A stretch of 47,365 nt of DNA from Candidatus Woesearchaeota archaeon. GTDB lineage: Archaea; Nanobdellota; Nanobdellia; Woesearchaeales; GW2011-AR9. A model generated the notes under the pieces. It made no database searches and was not told where the DNA came from. It saw only the letters and a list, made by a program, of their open reading frames with translations. The position numbers and the translations under genes were made by a program. Shown here one piece after another: positions 8,323 through 16,076 of this stretch. Each line of letters begins with the position of its first letter. The stretch's first letter is position 1. The DNA is taken from positions 1 to 47,365 of the forward strand of contig JACOZP010000004.1 of NCBI GenBank assembly GCA_016181265.1. Reading direction: 5' to 3'.

Positions 8323-9009
8323 CTATTGTAAACCATCCATAAATTTCGGATACGGTGTAAATATAATTTCAACAGAGCCATTATTAAAAATGGTGGTTGA
8401 TACCTTCTTCTTGGCAAGTGAACTAATCCTGGATTCATTCGTCCACAGTTCGCGGGAGTTTACGACAATTCTTCCAAGCGTCTTACCGCGTTCGAAAAAA
8501 TCTTCTTCTTTGGTGAATCTGCAGAAATCAGAAAATCTTTCCCCATTAAGGACATATTCCATGATACCGTGCGAAGAAGCAAGGAGGTAATGAAAGTCTT
8601 TCTTTCTCTGGTGTTGATACTTACAAAAGAAATAAATCGCACTGCCGATGTCATCTGCAGAAGGAACTACTCTTGCGTCCAACGGTTCGGGATGAATATG
8701 ATAAAAATGGAGAATTGAATAATCAGTAGCAAGTTGTTCTATCTTCTCGAGATCTAGGTTGAGCGATGCCGAGTGATCGGTAATTGTTGTTTCCAAACCG
8801 ATATCATGCCATTCTTCTCTTTCGGGAAGATAGACCCACGCTTCTTCAACTTTGGCTTCGCGTACAAGCTTACGAAGATCGGGAAGAGCTTCTGTTTCCG
8901 ACTTATGAACAATGGGAGCAGAGGAGGGCGGAGAAATCGTAAGATAGTTTGGAGAACAGGCTGCGAAGAGGAAAGCCGTACTTACTGATTGAATTAATCG
9001 TCTCATCAT
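8323..9009 (-). CDS. Lipoprotein with JAMM-like HxHP...SxxD motif (copy 2)
   Basis: Paralogue of the adjacent lipoprotein, 228 aa from the ATG at 9009. A longer frame begins with TTG at 9021, but the ATG pair has a GAGAG ribosome site and leaves a normal signal peptide with lipobox LFAAC (Cys18). The shared blocks are AWVYLPE, HDIGLETT, HFYHIHPEP (His104, His106), VVPSADDIGSAI (Ser117, Asp120) and SSHGIMEYV. The spacing HxH-x10-SxxD is close to the JAMM consensus HxH-x7-SxxD, and the following strand-Gly-strand pattern also fits a JAB/MPN core. Location outside the membrane would be unusual for that superfamily. Another metal-binding fold remains possible. Confidence 0.65.
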   Translation of the reverse strand: MMRRLIQSVSTAFLFAACSPNYLTISPPSSAPIVHKSETEALPDLRKLVREAKVEEAWVYLPEREEWHDIGLETTITDHSASLNLDLEKIEQLATDYSILHFYHIHPEPLDARVVPSADDIGSAIYFFCKYQHQRKKDFHYLLASSHGIMEYVLNGERFSDFCRFTKEEDFFERGKTLGRIVVNSRELWTNESRISSLAKKKVSTTIFNNGSVEIIFTPYPKFMDGLQ

Positions 9010-9083
9010 CTCTCTTTTCAATAAGTACTTTAAAAAATAGATGGGTAGAATTAATTATATTAAAAAAATTAGAACGAAAATAA

Positions 9084-9104
9084 GAAAAAAAAGAGCTTAC
9101 GCTC
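9084..9104 (-). terminator. Hairpin plus T-run at the end of the EF-2 operon
   Basis: On the minus strand GAGC-GTAA-GCTC is followed at once by eight T. The loop contains the TAA stop codon of EF-2, so the hairpin sits directly on the end of the gene. A T-rich tract is the known archaeal termination signal; the stem is an extra. Confidence 0.55.
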
Positions 9105-11295
9105 CTAATTCACCTGCGGAAAGACCTTTACGTTGGATGATCTGGCCGCGGATCTTTTCTTGCAATTCCATCGGCAGTTTCTCAAACATCTGGTCGACCA
9201 ATGAAGAGTTACCACGTCCTTCTGTTGCGGAACGGAGATCGCTACTGAAACCAATCATCTCTCCAACAGGGATTTTACCAACAACGACAACTTGGTCTTC
9301 TTCCTGGTTCATCTCGAGAAGCTGGCCGCGTTTAGAGGAGACGAGCTTGGAAAGTTCACCAGTATATTCTGTAGGCGCCTCGAGACGCATGATCTGCAAT
9401 GGCTCGAATAAGACTGGGCCTGCTTGCATGATCGCACCACGGATACCTTCACGCACGGCAGGATACATCTGTGCTGGACCACGGTGAATTGCATCTTCGT
9501 GCAAAGAACAGTCCATAAGACTAACTTTCAGGCCGACGCAGGGTTCACGAGCGAGAGGCCCTTGCTTCATAACGTCTTCAAACATATCTAAGACCAATTC
9601 CATGATCTCGTTAATGTAGACAATACCCCTGGTCTGATCCATGAACATGTTGCCTTCGAAGATCGCTTTGACCTGACCGGCAGTTTTAGCATCCCAACCA
9701 CACTGGTCGCGCATGAATGCAGTGACTTGATCTTCTTTGCGACGGAAACGGCCGACAGGAAGACTACCATCTTTGATTCCCTGCGAGATAACGGGATCGA
9801 GCGGTTCGACTTTAAAGTAAAGCTTGTTGTGTTTGTTCGGTGATTTCCCTTCTACTTCGGGCGAGGGCTTGGTGATCGTCTCACGATAGACAACAATTGG
9901 GGATGATGTTTTTACTTCTACTCCTTTTTCAGTAATGATCCTGTTCTCGATAATTTCGAGGTGCAATTCTCCCATTCCAGAGATTAAGTTCTGACCAGTC
10001 TCTTCGTTAATTTCGATTTTCACAGAAGGATCTTCCCGACTGACTTTGCGCAGGACTTCAATCAACTTCGGTAGATCAGCAGACTTCTTTGGCTCAATCG
10101 CTTTGGTGATGACTGGCTCGAAGATATGTTTTAATTCTTCGAATGGCTGTTCTGTTTCTAAAGTAATAGTTTCACCTGCTGCCCCGACGACACCAGAGAT
10201 AGCGAGAACATTTCCCGCCGGGAGAGATTCGATGATCTCTGGCTTGATACCGTTATAGATGTAGACGTTCTGGATACGTTGTTTCTGGTTGGCGTTATTG
10301 AGATAGACTTCCATACCACTCTTAATCGTTCCGCTAAAAAGGCGACCGGCGGAGATGTCTTTTCCTGAACGGGGATCAATGACAATTCTGGTGATGACAA
10401 AACCAACTTTTCCGTGGGGGTTACAAGTGACGAGATCTTTTCCAAATTCAGATTCAGGATCGCCGTGCCAGATCTTAGGGATGCGATAGATCTGAGCATT
10501 GATCGGATCAGGATGATGTTTGATGACCATATCGAGAATGACTTCGTGTAATGCGGCATTTTCCCAAACCCAATCTTTGCGTGCTGCCTCCTCCATTTCA
10601 TAGATGCGCAAGATGTCAGCGAATTTAACACCTTTCTTGTTCATGTAGGGAAATGAGAGAGCCCAATTTTCACGAGCAGAACCGAAGGCGACACTACCTT
10701 CCTGGACACTGACTTTCCATTTTTCTTTATACTGGGTTTCAGCAATCCGTTCAACCATGTTGTTGAATTGGACGACTAACGCCATGACGCGTTCAGCAAT
10801 CTTTTCCGGAGAGAGTTTTAATTCCTTGACGAGACGATCGACTTTATTGATGAAAAGAACAGGTTTTACTCTTTCTCGCAATGCCTGACGAACAACAGTT
10901 TCGGTCTGAGGCATAATCCCTTCAACAGCGCAGATGAGAACGACAGTTCCGTCAACAGCACGCATGGCGCGGGTGACGTTTCCACCGAAGTCAACGTGGC
11001 CGGGCGTGTCAATAAGATTGATCAAGAATTCTTTACCATTAAAATCATGAACCATGGAAACGTTCGCAGCGTCAACGGTCATCAACCGTTCTTGCTCATC
11101 TTTATGCTGCCAGGTAGTCATACCCCCTTCTAGTTGGCCGGCAAATCTTTCTGACATCATCCCCGCAGCTGCGAGAAGATTATCTGTGAAAGCAGTTTTT
11201 CCGTGGTGAATATGCGCGCTGGTACAAATATTACGAATAAATTGGGGATTCTGAGTAATCCTCATTACTTTATCAACCATTCTTTCTGATGCCAT
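9097..11295 (-). CDS. fusA: Translation elongation factor aEF-2
   Basis: Ribosomal translocase GTPase of 732 aa, a full archaeal EF-2 length. G1 reads AHIHHGKT, G3 DTPGHVDFGG and G4 NKVD, and the switch I region ends QERLMTVDAANVSM. The domain IV tip contains DAIHRGPAQ with the His that becomes diphthamide in archaea. Two differences from textbook EF-2 stand out. The usual Asp of AHIDHGKT is His, and the usual RGIT of switch I is RLMT with the Mg-binding Thr kept. The start has a strong GAGGAGG ribosome site about seven bases upstream. It is the last gene of the rpl7ae-rps28e-rpl24e-ndk operon, a position where other archaea often have infB. Confidence 0.97.
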   Translation of the reverse strand: MASERMVDKVMRITQNPQFIRNICTSAHIHHGKTAFTDNLLAAAGMMSERFAGQLEGGMTTWQHKDEQERLMTVDAANVSMVHDFNGKEFLINLIDTPGHVDFGGNVTRAMRAVDGTVVLICAVEGIMPQTETVVRQALRERVKPVLFINKVDRLVKELKLSPEKIAERVMALVVQFNNMVERIAETQYKEKWKVSVQEGSVAFGSARENWALSFPYMNKKGVKFADILRIYEMEEAARKDWVWENAALHEVILDMVIKHHPDPINAQIYRIPKIWHGDPESEFGKDLVTCNPHGKVGFVITRIVIDPRSGKDISAGRLFSGTIKSGMEVYLNNANQKQRIQNVYIYNGIKPEIIESLPAGNVLAISGVVGAAGETITLETEQPFEELKHIFEPVITKAIEPKKSADLPKLIEVLRKVSREDPSVKIEINEETGQNLISGMGELHLEIIENRIITEKGVEVKTSSPIVVYRETITKPSPEVEGKSPNKHNKLYFKVEPLDPVISQGIKDGSLPVGRFRRKEDQVTAFMRDQCGWDAKTAGQVKAIFEGNMFMDQTRGIVYINEIMELVLDMFEDVMKQGPLAREPCVGLKVSLMDCSLHEDAIHRGPAQMYPAVREGIRGAIMQAGPVLFEPLQIMRLEAPTEYTGELSKLVSSKRGQLLEMNQEEDQVVVVGKIPVGEMIGFSSDLRSATEGRGNSSLVDQMFEKLPMELQEKIRGQIIQRKGLSAGELGA

Positions 11296-11310
11296 TGTTA
11301 TGTTCCTCCT

Positions 11311-11805
11311 CTAAAACACATGAACTTCATGTACTGTCTTATATGAATGCAATTCTTCTGGCTTAAACCAAAGAGCAATCTCTTGTTTGGCTTCGTCAGC
11401 GTTGCCGGAAGCATGGACTATATTCTCAATTGCCTTGCCTTGTTGGTCTGCTTGTGCGTAACTGATATGAGAGAAATCTCCACGGATCGTACCGGGAGCA
11501 GCAGATTTAGGTTCCGTGCCGCCGCACATCTTTCGGACGTTTTCGACGACATTGACACCTTCAAGGCACAACGCCATGACCGGACCAGAAGCCATGAAAC
11601 GCAATAGCGCTTGGAAAACCATTTCTCCATGGCGTTGCTGGACTTTACCGATGTCGTTGTAATGTTTCTCGCCAAGATTTTTGTCTATCCAAACCATCTT
11701 GGCACCGATAACTTTCAGCCCAGCATCTTCAAAACGAGAGAGAATCTTCCCCATAAAGCCGCGTTTGACTGCATCCGGTTTTAACAAGACGAGTGTGCGT
11801 TCCAT
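11311..11805 (-). CDS. ndk: Nucleoside diphosphate kinase
   Basis: Transfers the gamma phosphate from ATP to NDPs through a phospho-His. The N-terminus reads MERTLVLLKPDAVKRG, and the active-site His lies in NIVHASGN, the archaeal form of the bacterial HGSD motif. The length of 164 aa is slightly longer than bacterial enzymes, with an archaeal C-terminal extension. ATG at 11805 is chosen because family members start at this residue. A GTG at 11811 overlaps the L24e stop as GTGA and would add only two residues. The rpl24e-ndk junction is therefore almost contiguous. Genes of this order are conserved across archaea. Confidence 0.95.
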   Translation of the reverse strand: MERTLVLLKPDAVKRGFMGKILSRFEDAGLKVIGAKMVWIDKNLGEKHYNDIGKVQQRHGEMVFQALLRFMASGPVMALCLEGVNVVENVRKMCGGTEPKSAAPGTIRGDFSHISYAQADQQGKAIENIVHASGNADEAKQEIALWFKPEELHSYKTVHEVHVF

Positions 11806-11807
11806 CT

Positions 11808-12008
11808 TCACTCAGCTTTCTTGACTCCCTTCTTGTGCTCTTTGCGGTATTCAGCCGTCCAAGGCGTCTTCAAAGGTTTACGTTTCAGCTTGTGCAGATT
11901 TTTCTCACAGCCACGGGAACAGAAATAGGCTATCTTGCCATTGGCATAGACAAACATTTTTCCGGTTCCTTTTTCAATTTCTGATCCACAAAACGTGCAT
12001 GTTGACAT
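11808..12008 (-). CDS. rpl24e: Ribosomal protein L24e
   Basis: Large-subunit zinc-ribbon protein of 66 aa found only in archaea and eukaryotes. The zinc ligands are CTFC near residue 4 and CSRGC near residue 30. The patch KMFVYANGKIAYFCS is the family core and the tail is very basic. The length matches archaeal L24e. It lies between rps28e and ndk with a 19-base gap before it. Confidence 0.95.
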   Translation of the reverse strand: MSTCTFCGSEIEKGTGKMFVYANGKIAYFCSRGCEKNLHKLKRKPLKTPWTAEYRKEHKKGVKKAE

Positions 12009-12027
12009 TTGATTTCACCTACATGAT

Positions 12028-12345
12028 TTATGATTTTGAACCGCTACTGCCACTACTACGGCGTCCGCCACCAAGGCGTTGCGCTTCAATTTCGGTCTCC
12101 AGCAGCATTAAGATGTCTCCGATCTGGACTGGTCCTTTGACATTGCGCCGGATGGCTTTATTCTTGTCGCGTCCGTCGAGAACAAGGCACATGACTTGGG
12201 TCAATTCGCCACGGCTCCCAGCGCGAGCGACAATCTCTTTGACTTCTGCCGGGATACCAGGTATGAACCGGATTTCTCCTCCTTCCACACGCTGTTCAAC
12301 GACAGGAGCTTCGGTTTTTTCAGTTGAGCTGTTTTTCTTTGCCAT
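12028..12345 (-). CDS. rps28e: Ribosomal protein S28e
   Basis: Small-subunit protein with an OB-like fold. Residues about 30-92 carry the family core: IPAEVKEIVARAGSRGELTQ, then GRDKNKAIRRNVKGPVQIGD and the end motif ETEIEAQRLG. The protein is 105 aa against about 70 for typical archaeal S28e. The excess is a polar N-terminal extension of about 27 residues (Lys/Ser/Thr/Glu) and a Gly/Ser/Arg tail. The ATG is the only good start in frame and follows rpl7ae by 13 bases. Confidence 0.95.
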   Translation of the reverse strand: MAKKNSSTEKTEAPVVEQRVEGGEIRFIPGIPAEVKEIVARAGSRGELTQVMCLVLDGRDKNKAIRRNVKGPVQIGDILMLLETEIEAQRLGGGRRSSGSSGSKS

Positions 12346-12358
12346 GTTCTCAACCTAT

Positions 12359-12673
12359 TTAACGGCTCATGCTCTCAATGATATTTTTAGCATCTCCTTC
12401 TTTGACGATAGCGACAGCAGTTGTTGCTACAGGCAGACCAGCGGCAGCACCAAGATCTTCTTTCTTAGAAACTTCAACACAAAGAATTTTCTTTTCTTTA
12501 CAGAGAAGCGGCAAATGCATGACAATCTCTTTAGGACTTACATCGCCTGCATAGACGACTAGTTTAGCATCGCCTTTCTCGATTGCTTTTGTCGTTTCGT
12601 TTGCGCCCTTTCTTATTTTTCCGGTCGTTCGAGCAAGTTCAACCGCTTCCAATACTTTTGCTTCATCAGCCAT
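12359..12673 (-). CDS. rpl7ae: Ribosomal protein L7Ae, kink-turn binding
   Basis: Binds kink-turns in 23S rRNA and, in archaea, in box C/D and H/ACA guide RNAs and RNase P. The motif [20 protein letters not shown] is the RNA-binding signature, followed by [15 protein letters not shown] and the specificity loop near [10 protein letters not shown]. At 104 aa it is shorter than the usual 120 or so, mostly by loss of the N-terminal helix. A GGAGGT ribosome site lies seven bases before the ATG and a TATA box lies upstream, so it opens the operon that runs to EF-2. Confidence 0.95.
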   Translation of the reverse strand: MADEAKVLEAVELARTTGKIRKGANETTKAIEKGDAKLVVYAGDVSPKEIVMHLPLLCKEKKILCVEVSKKEDLGAAAGLPVATTAVAIVKEGDAKNIIESMSR

Positions 12674-12700
12674 GGTGTGTACCTCCGCGTACGGGTATGG

Positions 12701-12715
12701 TTTATATTATATAAT
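12701..12715 (-). promoter_or_regulatory. TATA box of the rpl7ae-fusA operon
   Basis: On the minus strand the box reads ATTATATAATATAAA, 27 bases before the rpl7ae ATG. A strong GGAGGT ribosome site follows at 12681-12686. It is the only clear promoter for the five-gene translation operon. Confidence 0.65.
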
Positions 12716-12819
12716 TTAAACGATCTTACCGATGAATTGTCTAGAAGGTAACAGAAATAACTCAGTTACCTCGTTGATGAAGACCAACTCATTGGTATTC
12801 ACGATTGGAAAGAGGAATG

Positions 12820-12829
12820 TTTTATAAAT
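12820..12829 (+). promoter_or_regulatory. TATA box of bolA-grx
   Basis: TTTTATAAAT is 22 bases before the ATG at 12852. An upstream in-frame ATG at 12828 overlaps this box, which argues for the downstream start of bolA. Confidence 0.6.
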
Positions 12830-12851
12830 GTTTCTGAAAAATAGTAGGTGT

Positions 12852-13097
12852 ATGATTACTGAAGAAATAAAGCAGAAATTGGAACGCTTTTTCCCTGGCG
12901 CACGAGTGGAAGTAGAAGATGAGAGTGCAGACCACGCAGGTCATGCGGCTTCCGGAGCGCATCTAGCTGTGGGAATAGTCTATGCTGGTTTTGCCGGCAA
13001 GACTAAAGTAGAGCAGCATCAGATGGTTTATACGGCGTTGCGGGAAGAAATGAAAGAAAAAGTCCATGCGCTACGGATTGTGACGAAGGTGAATTAA
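12852..13097 (+). CDS. bolA: BolA-family protein
   Basis: An 81-aa protein of the BolA class, a KH-like fold that holds a [2Fe-2S] cluster together with a CGFS monothiol glutaredoxin. The core reads GAHLAVGIVYAGFAGKTKVE, then QHQMVYTALREEM and VHALRIVTKV, all family landmarks. The invariant C-terminal His is present. The ATG at 12852 is preferred over 12828 because the TATA box covers the latter. The next gene, one base after the stop, encodes the matching glutaredoxin. BolA is common in bacteria and eukaryotes and uncommon in archaea, so acquisition by transfer is likely. Confidence 0.88.
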   Translation: MITEEIKQKLERFFPGARVEVEDESADHAGHAASGAHLAVGIVYAGFAGKTKVEQHQMVYTALREEMKEKVHALRIVTKVN

Positions 13098-13098
13098 T

Positions 13099-13407
13099 AT
13101 GAACGACCAACTGAAGAAAAAGATTGAACAATTGATCAACTCCAGTAAAGTCTTTTTGTTTATGAAAGGGACGCCAGATGAACCACAGTGTGGCTTCTCG
13201 TGGAAAGTCGTGGAAACATTAAAAGGACTAGGAATAAAGTTTGATTCATTTGATATTCTCAGCGACGAAGAGATACGCCAGGCAGTAAAAGAGTATTCCA
13301 ACTGGCCAACGTATCCACAACTTTATGTGAGCGGGAAATTAATCGGCGGCTGTGATATTGTCCTAGAGATGGCAGAGAGTGGAGAACTAAAAGAGTTGGT
13401 CGCATAA
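13099..13407 (+). CDS. Monothiol glutaredoxin (CGFS type)
   Basis: Thioredoxin-fold protein of 102 aa of the Grx4/GrxD type, which binds and passes on a [2Fe-2S] cluster with glutathione or another thiol. Visible landmarks are the KGTPDEPQCGFS active site near residue 30, the cis-Pro motif WPTYPQLYV and the GGCDIV glutathione-binding loop. All are canonical. It is translated directly after bolA, with one base between stop and start. Fusions and pairs of BolA with CGFS Grx are known from bacteria and eukaryotes, so the pair should act as a cluster-trafficking complex. The archaeal thiol partner is unknown. Confidence 0.93.
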   Translation: MNDQLKKKIEQLINSSKVFLFMKGTPDEPQCGFSWKVVETLKGLGIKFDSFDILSDEEIRQAVKEYSNWPTYPQLYVSGKLIGGCDIVLEMAESGELKELVA

Positions 13408-13451
13408 GCTAACGAGAACTCTCTTTTCATTCTCTACCCAGAATTCATAAG

Positions 13452-13462
13452 CTTCTTAAATT
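13452..13462 (+). promoter_or_regulatory. TATA-like box of glmS
   Basis: CTTCTTAAATT lies 21 bases before the glmS ATG. No ribosome-binding sequence is visible, which fits leaderless translation. Confidence 0.45.
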
Positions 13463-13483
13463 CATTTTTCGTCTTTTTCACTG

Positions 13484-15208
13484 ATGTGTGGGATTATTGG
13501 ATATGTTGGACAACGAGAAGCATATCCTCTTTTGGTGTCGGGATTAGAGAAAGTAGAATATCGGGGTTATGATTCGGTCGGCATCTGCACGGCAGATGAT
13601 ACACTGCACCTACTTAAAGAAGTGGGGAGAGTGGAACAATTCAAAAACCATCTTCTTCCAGGAACGATGGGGATCGCTCACTCACGCTGGGCGACGCACG
13701 GTGGTGTCTGCCAAAAGAATGCACATCCTTTTATCGTGCGTGAGAAGTTCACACTCGTCCATAATGGGATTATCGAAAACTACTTGGAACTGAAAGAACA
13801 ATTACGTGGCAGGGGGGACGTGTTCTCTTCAGATACAGATTCGGAAGTCATTCTCCATTTAATTGCTCAAAACTTCAAGACAGACCTACTCTCCGCAGTG
13901 AGACAAACAGTACATGCCTTACGCGGAGCATATGCTTTTGCGGTGATGGCAAAAGGAAATTCGGAAATCGTAGCGGCGAGAAACGGCTGCCCGCTCGTCA
14001 TCGGCGTCGGGAATGGCGAACATTTTCTCGCGTCAGATGTTGCGGCTTTTATTGAACATACGAAGAACGTGATCTACGTCAACGATTTTGAAATTGCACG
14101 CGTGACAAAAGAAACTGTAAAGATCAGTGATTTTGAGGGTAGGGGCATCATACCGAAGCAAAGAGAGATCTTTTGGAATGTAGAACAGGCACAGAAGCAA
14201 GGGTATCCTCACTTTATGCTTAAAGAGATTATGGAACAGCCATTAACAATGGAAGAGACGCTACACGTTCCACTACCTGCATTGCCGACACCAAAGAGAA
14301 TGATCATTGTTGCCTGTGGAACAGCAAGTTATGCGGGATTGGTTGGTAAATATGTTATAGAGAAAGTAGCGAGAATTCCCGTCGTGCACGAAACAGCATC
14401 AGAATTTCGATATAAAGAGCCGTTGTTCCTTCCAGGAGATCTTGTGATCCTGATCTCACAGAGCGGTGAGACAGCAGACACGCTTGCAGCCGCTCGCCTC
14501 GCAAAAGAACACAACGTAAACACACTGGGAATAGTCAACGTCGTAGAGAGTACGATCGCACGAGAGGTTGATGATGTCATCTACACGCGAGCTGGCCCGG
14601 AAATCGGCGTGGCGTCGACGAAAGCATTTACCGCGCAGTTGATAGCACTCTATAAGCTAGCCTATCACTTCGCCGGAAAAGAATTTACAGGAAAGAAGGT
14701 AGTGTTGTTAACCGAGCAGGTCTTACAATTACGAGAGGAAATCAAAAAGATCGCTGAACGATATGTAAACAATCAACATTTCTTGTATATCGGAAGGAAT
14801 ATATTTTATCCTCTGGCTTTGGAAGGAGCATTAAAGTTGAAAGAGATTTCTTATATCCATGCAGAAGCCTATCCCGCTGGGGAATTAAAACACGGGCCGA
14901 TTGCGCTGATCTCAGAAGAAATGCCGACGATTGCTTTATGTCTAGAGAGCGAGACATACGACAAAATGTTCTCTAATATCCAAGAGATCAAGGCACGGAA
15001 AGGAAAGGTTATTGCGTTTGCCAGTGAGGGAGATGCGAAGATAAAAGAAATCTGTGATGACGTGGTGTATCTCCCAAAGGTAGACGAATTATTGTCGCCT
15101 TTGCTCGTTGCAATCCCGCTTCAACTTTTTGCGTACACCGTTGCGTTGCTCAAAGGATGTGATATTGACAAGCCAAGAAACCTCGCTAAGTCAGTGACGG
15201 TAGAATGA
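13484..15208 (+). CDS. glmS: Glutamine-fructose-6-phosphate aminotransferase (isomerizing)
   Basis: Makes glucosamine 6-phosphate, the entry to amino-sugar synthesis. The N-terminal class II glutamine amidotransferase domain starts MCGIIGYVG with the nucleophile Cys2 and continues with HSRWATHG and the HNGIIENY motif. Two SIS domains follow: GTASYAGLVGKY and SQSGETADTLAAARLAKEH in the first, then AEAYPAGELKHGPIALIS in the second. The C-terminus ends DKPRNLAKSVTVE, the conserved end with the substrate-site Lys. The length of 574 aa is somewhat shorter than bacterial GlmS but complete. It converges on the HAD gene with 15 bases between. Confidence 0.96.
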   Translation: MCGIIGYVGQREAYPLLVSGLEKVEYRGYDSVGICTADDTLHLLKEVGRVEQFKNHLLPGTMGIAHSRWATHGGVCQKNAHPFIVREKFTLVHNGIIENYLELKEQLRGRGDVFSSDTDSEVILHLIAQNFKTDLLSAVRQTVHALRGAYAFAVMAKGNSEIVAARNGCPLVIGVGNGEHFLASDVAAFIEHTKNVIYVNDFEIARVTKETVKISDFEGRGIIPKQREIFWNVEQAQKQGYPHFMLKEIMEQPLTMEETLHVPLPALPTPKRMIIVACGTASYAGLVGKYVIEKVARIPVVHETASEFRYKEPLFLPGDLVILISQSGETADTLAAARLAKEHNVNTLGIVNVVESTIAREVDDVIYTRAGPEIGVASTKAFTAQLIALYKLAYHFAGKEFTGKKVVLLTEQVLQLREEIKKIAERYVNNQHFLYIGRNIFYPLALEGALKLKEISYIHAEAYPAGELKHGPIALISEEMPTIALCLESETYDKMFSNIQEIKARKGKVIAFASEGDAKIKEICDDVVYLPKVDELLSPLLVAIPLQLFAYTVALLKGCDIDKPRNLAKSVTVE

Positions 15209-15223
15209 CCGCTTAAAAGAGCA

Positions 15224-15979
15224 TTAAATGCGATAAAAGCGTTCTGGAGGGATACCCTCTTCCAATAGATATTCTTCCTCTTGATCACCGATGTAATAGG
15301 CATGTGAGCTAAAACCACGACGGAAGAAGAGATGTTTATTTCGTTCGATAGTTTCGGCGATGTGGGCGACATACTCCTGGTGCGGTTGGAGGACGAGGAC
15401 AGCTACCTTACGTAAGTCTTGGCGAGAGATCTGCCGCGTCGTAAGCCCTCGAGCATCGATGAAAGGCTGGCTTTGGCCTTCGCGCCAGACACCGGCAGTG
15501 ATGATCGTTTGTGTTCCCACTAAAATATTTGTGTGGGCGATGATCTCGTGGATGACACAGGGGAGCGCAGCGAGTCGAGACTTGATCCGAGGAAGGTCGA
15601 CGAAACGGCGGATGAGTTCGACGACATTTCGCGAGAGAATCGTAAGGACGATCTCAACAGGGGCGTCTTTCCCCTCTTTCTTCTGAATGCTTTGGATGGC
15701 AGCGATCCATTTGGGATTTAAAGTGAGGTTTTGCACGGTGCGTTCCATTGCTTCGTCATCAAAAAAGAAGAACGCTTTGTAGAAATGCTTTGTTTTGCCG
15801 GTCATTTTGTATAAGAGAAAACGATAGATTGTCTTAGTAAGCTGACCCGAAAGAAAAAACCAGCCAAACGTTTTCTTGTAGAACAAAAGCATTTCTTTAG
15901 CGAGAATCCGGGCGGAATCCTCTGTGATCATTGTCTTATCGAAATCAGTATACACAAACACCATTCTCTTTTCTGTCAT
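15224..15979 (-). CDS. HAD-superfamily phosphatase
   Basis: A 251-aa hydrolase of the haloacid dehalogenase type. Motif I is YTDFDKTM (residues 11-18) with the nucleophile and acid Asp pair, motif II the Ser of LTILSRN, and motif IV YIGDQEEEYL. The cap region at about 30-75 is rich in aromatic residues, consistent with a phosphoserine-phosphatase-like subgroup. The substrate cannot be read. ATG at 15979 is used; an ATG five codons later would also keep motif I. The gene sits between convergent glmS and a reverse-strand secreted protein, with no operon partner. Confidence 0.78.
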   Translation of the reverse strand: MTEKRMVFVYTDFDKTMITEDSARILAKEMLLFYKKTFGWFFLSGQLTKTIYRFLLYKMTGKTKHFYKAFFFFDDEAMERTVQNLTLNPKWIAAIQSIQKKEGKDAPVEIVLTILSRNVVELIRRFVDLPRIKSRLAALPCVIHEIIAHTNILVGTQTIITAGVWREGQSQPFIDARGLTTRQISRQDLRKVAVLVLQPHQEYVAHIAETIERNKHLFFRRGFSSHAYYIGDQEEEYLLEEGIPPERFYRI

Positions 15980-16076
15980 TGCTCCTGAAAGGACGATTAG
16001 AAACTATAAAAATGTTCTGACCGAGTTGATGAGAAAAGTGGAGAGTAGACAGAGAAAAAGATTTAGAATGAGAAAA

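Noticed and set aside
9041-9487. 148-aa plus-strand frame over the EF-2 end
   Set aside because: Antisense to conserved EF-2 codons and rich in Arg/Ser/Trp as expected of a shadow.
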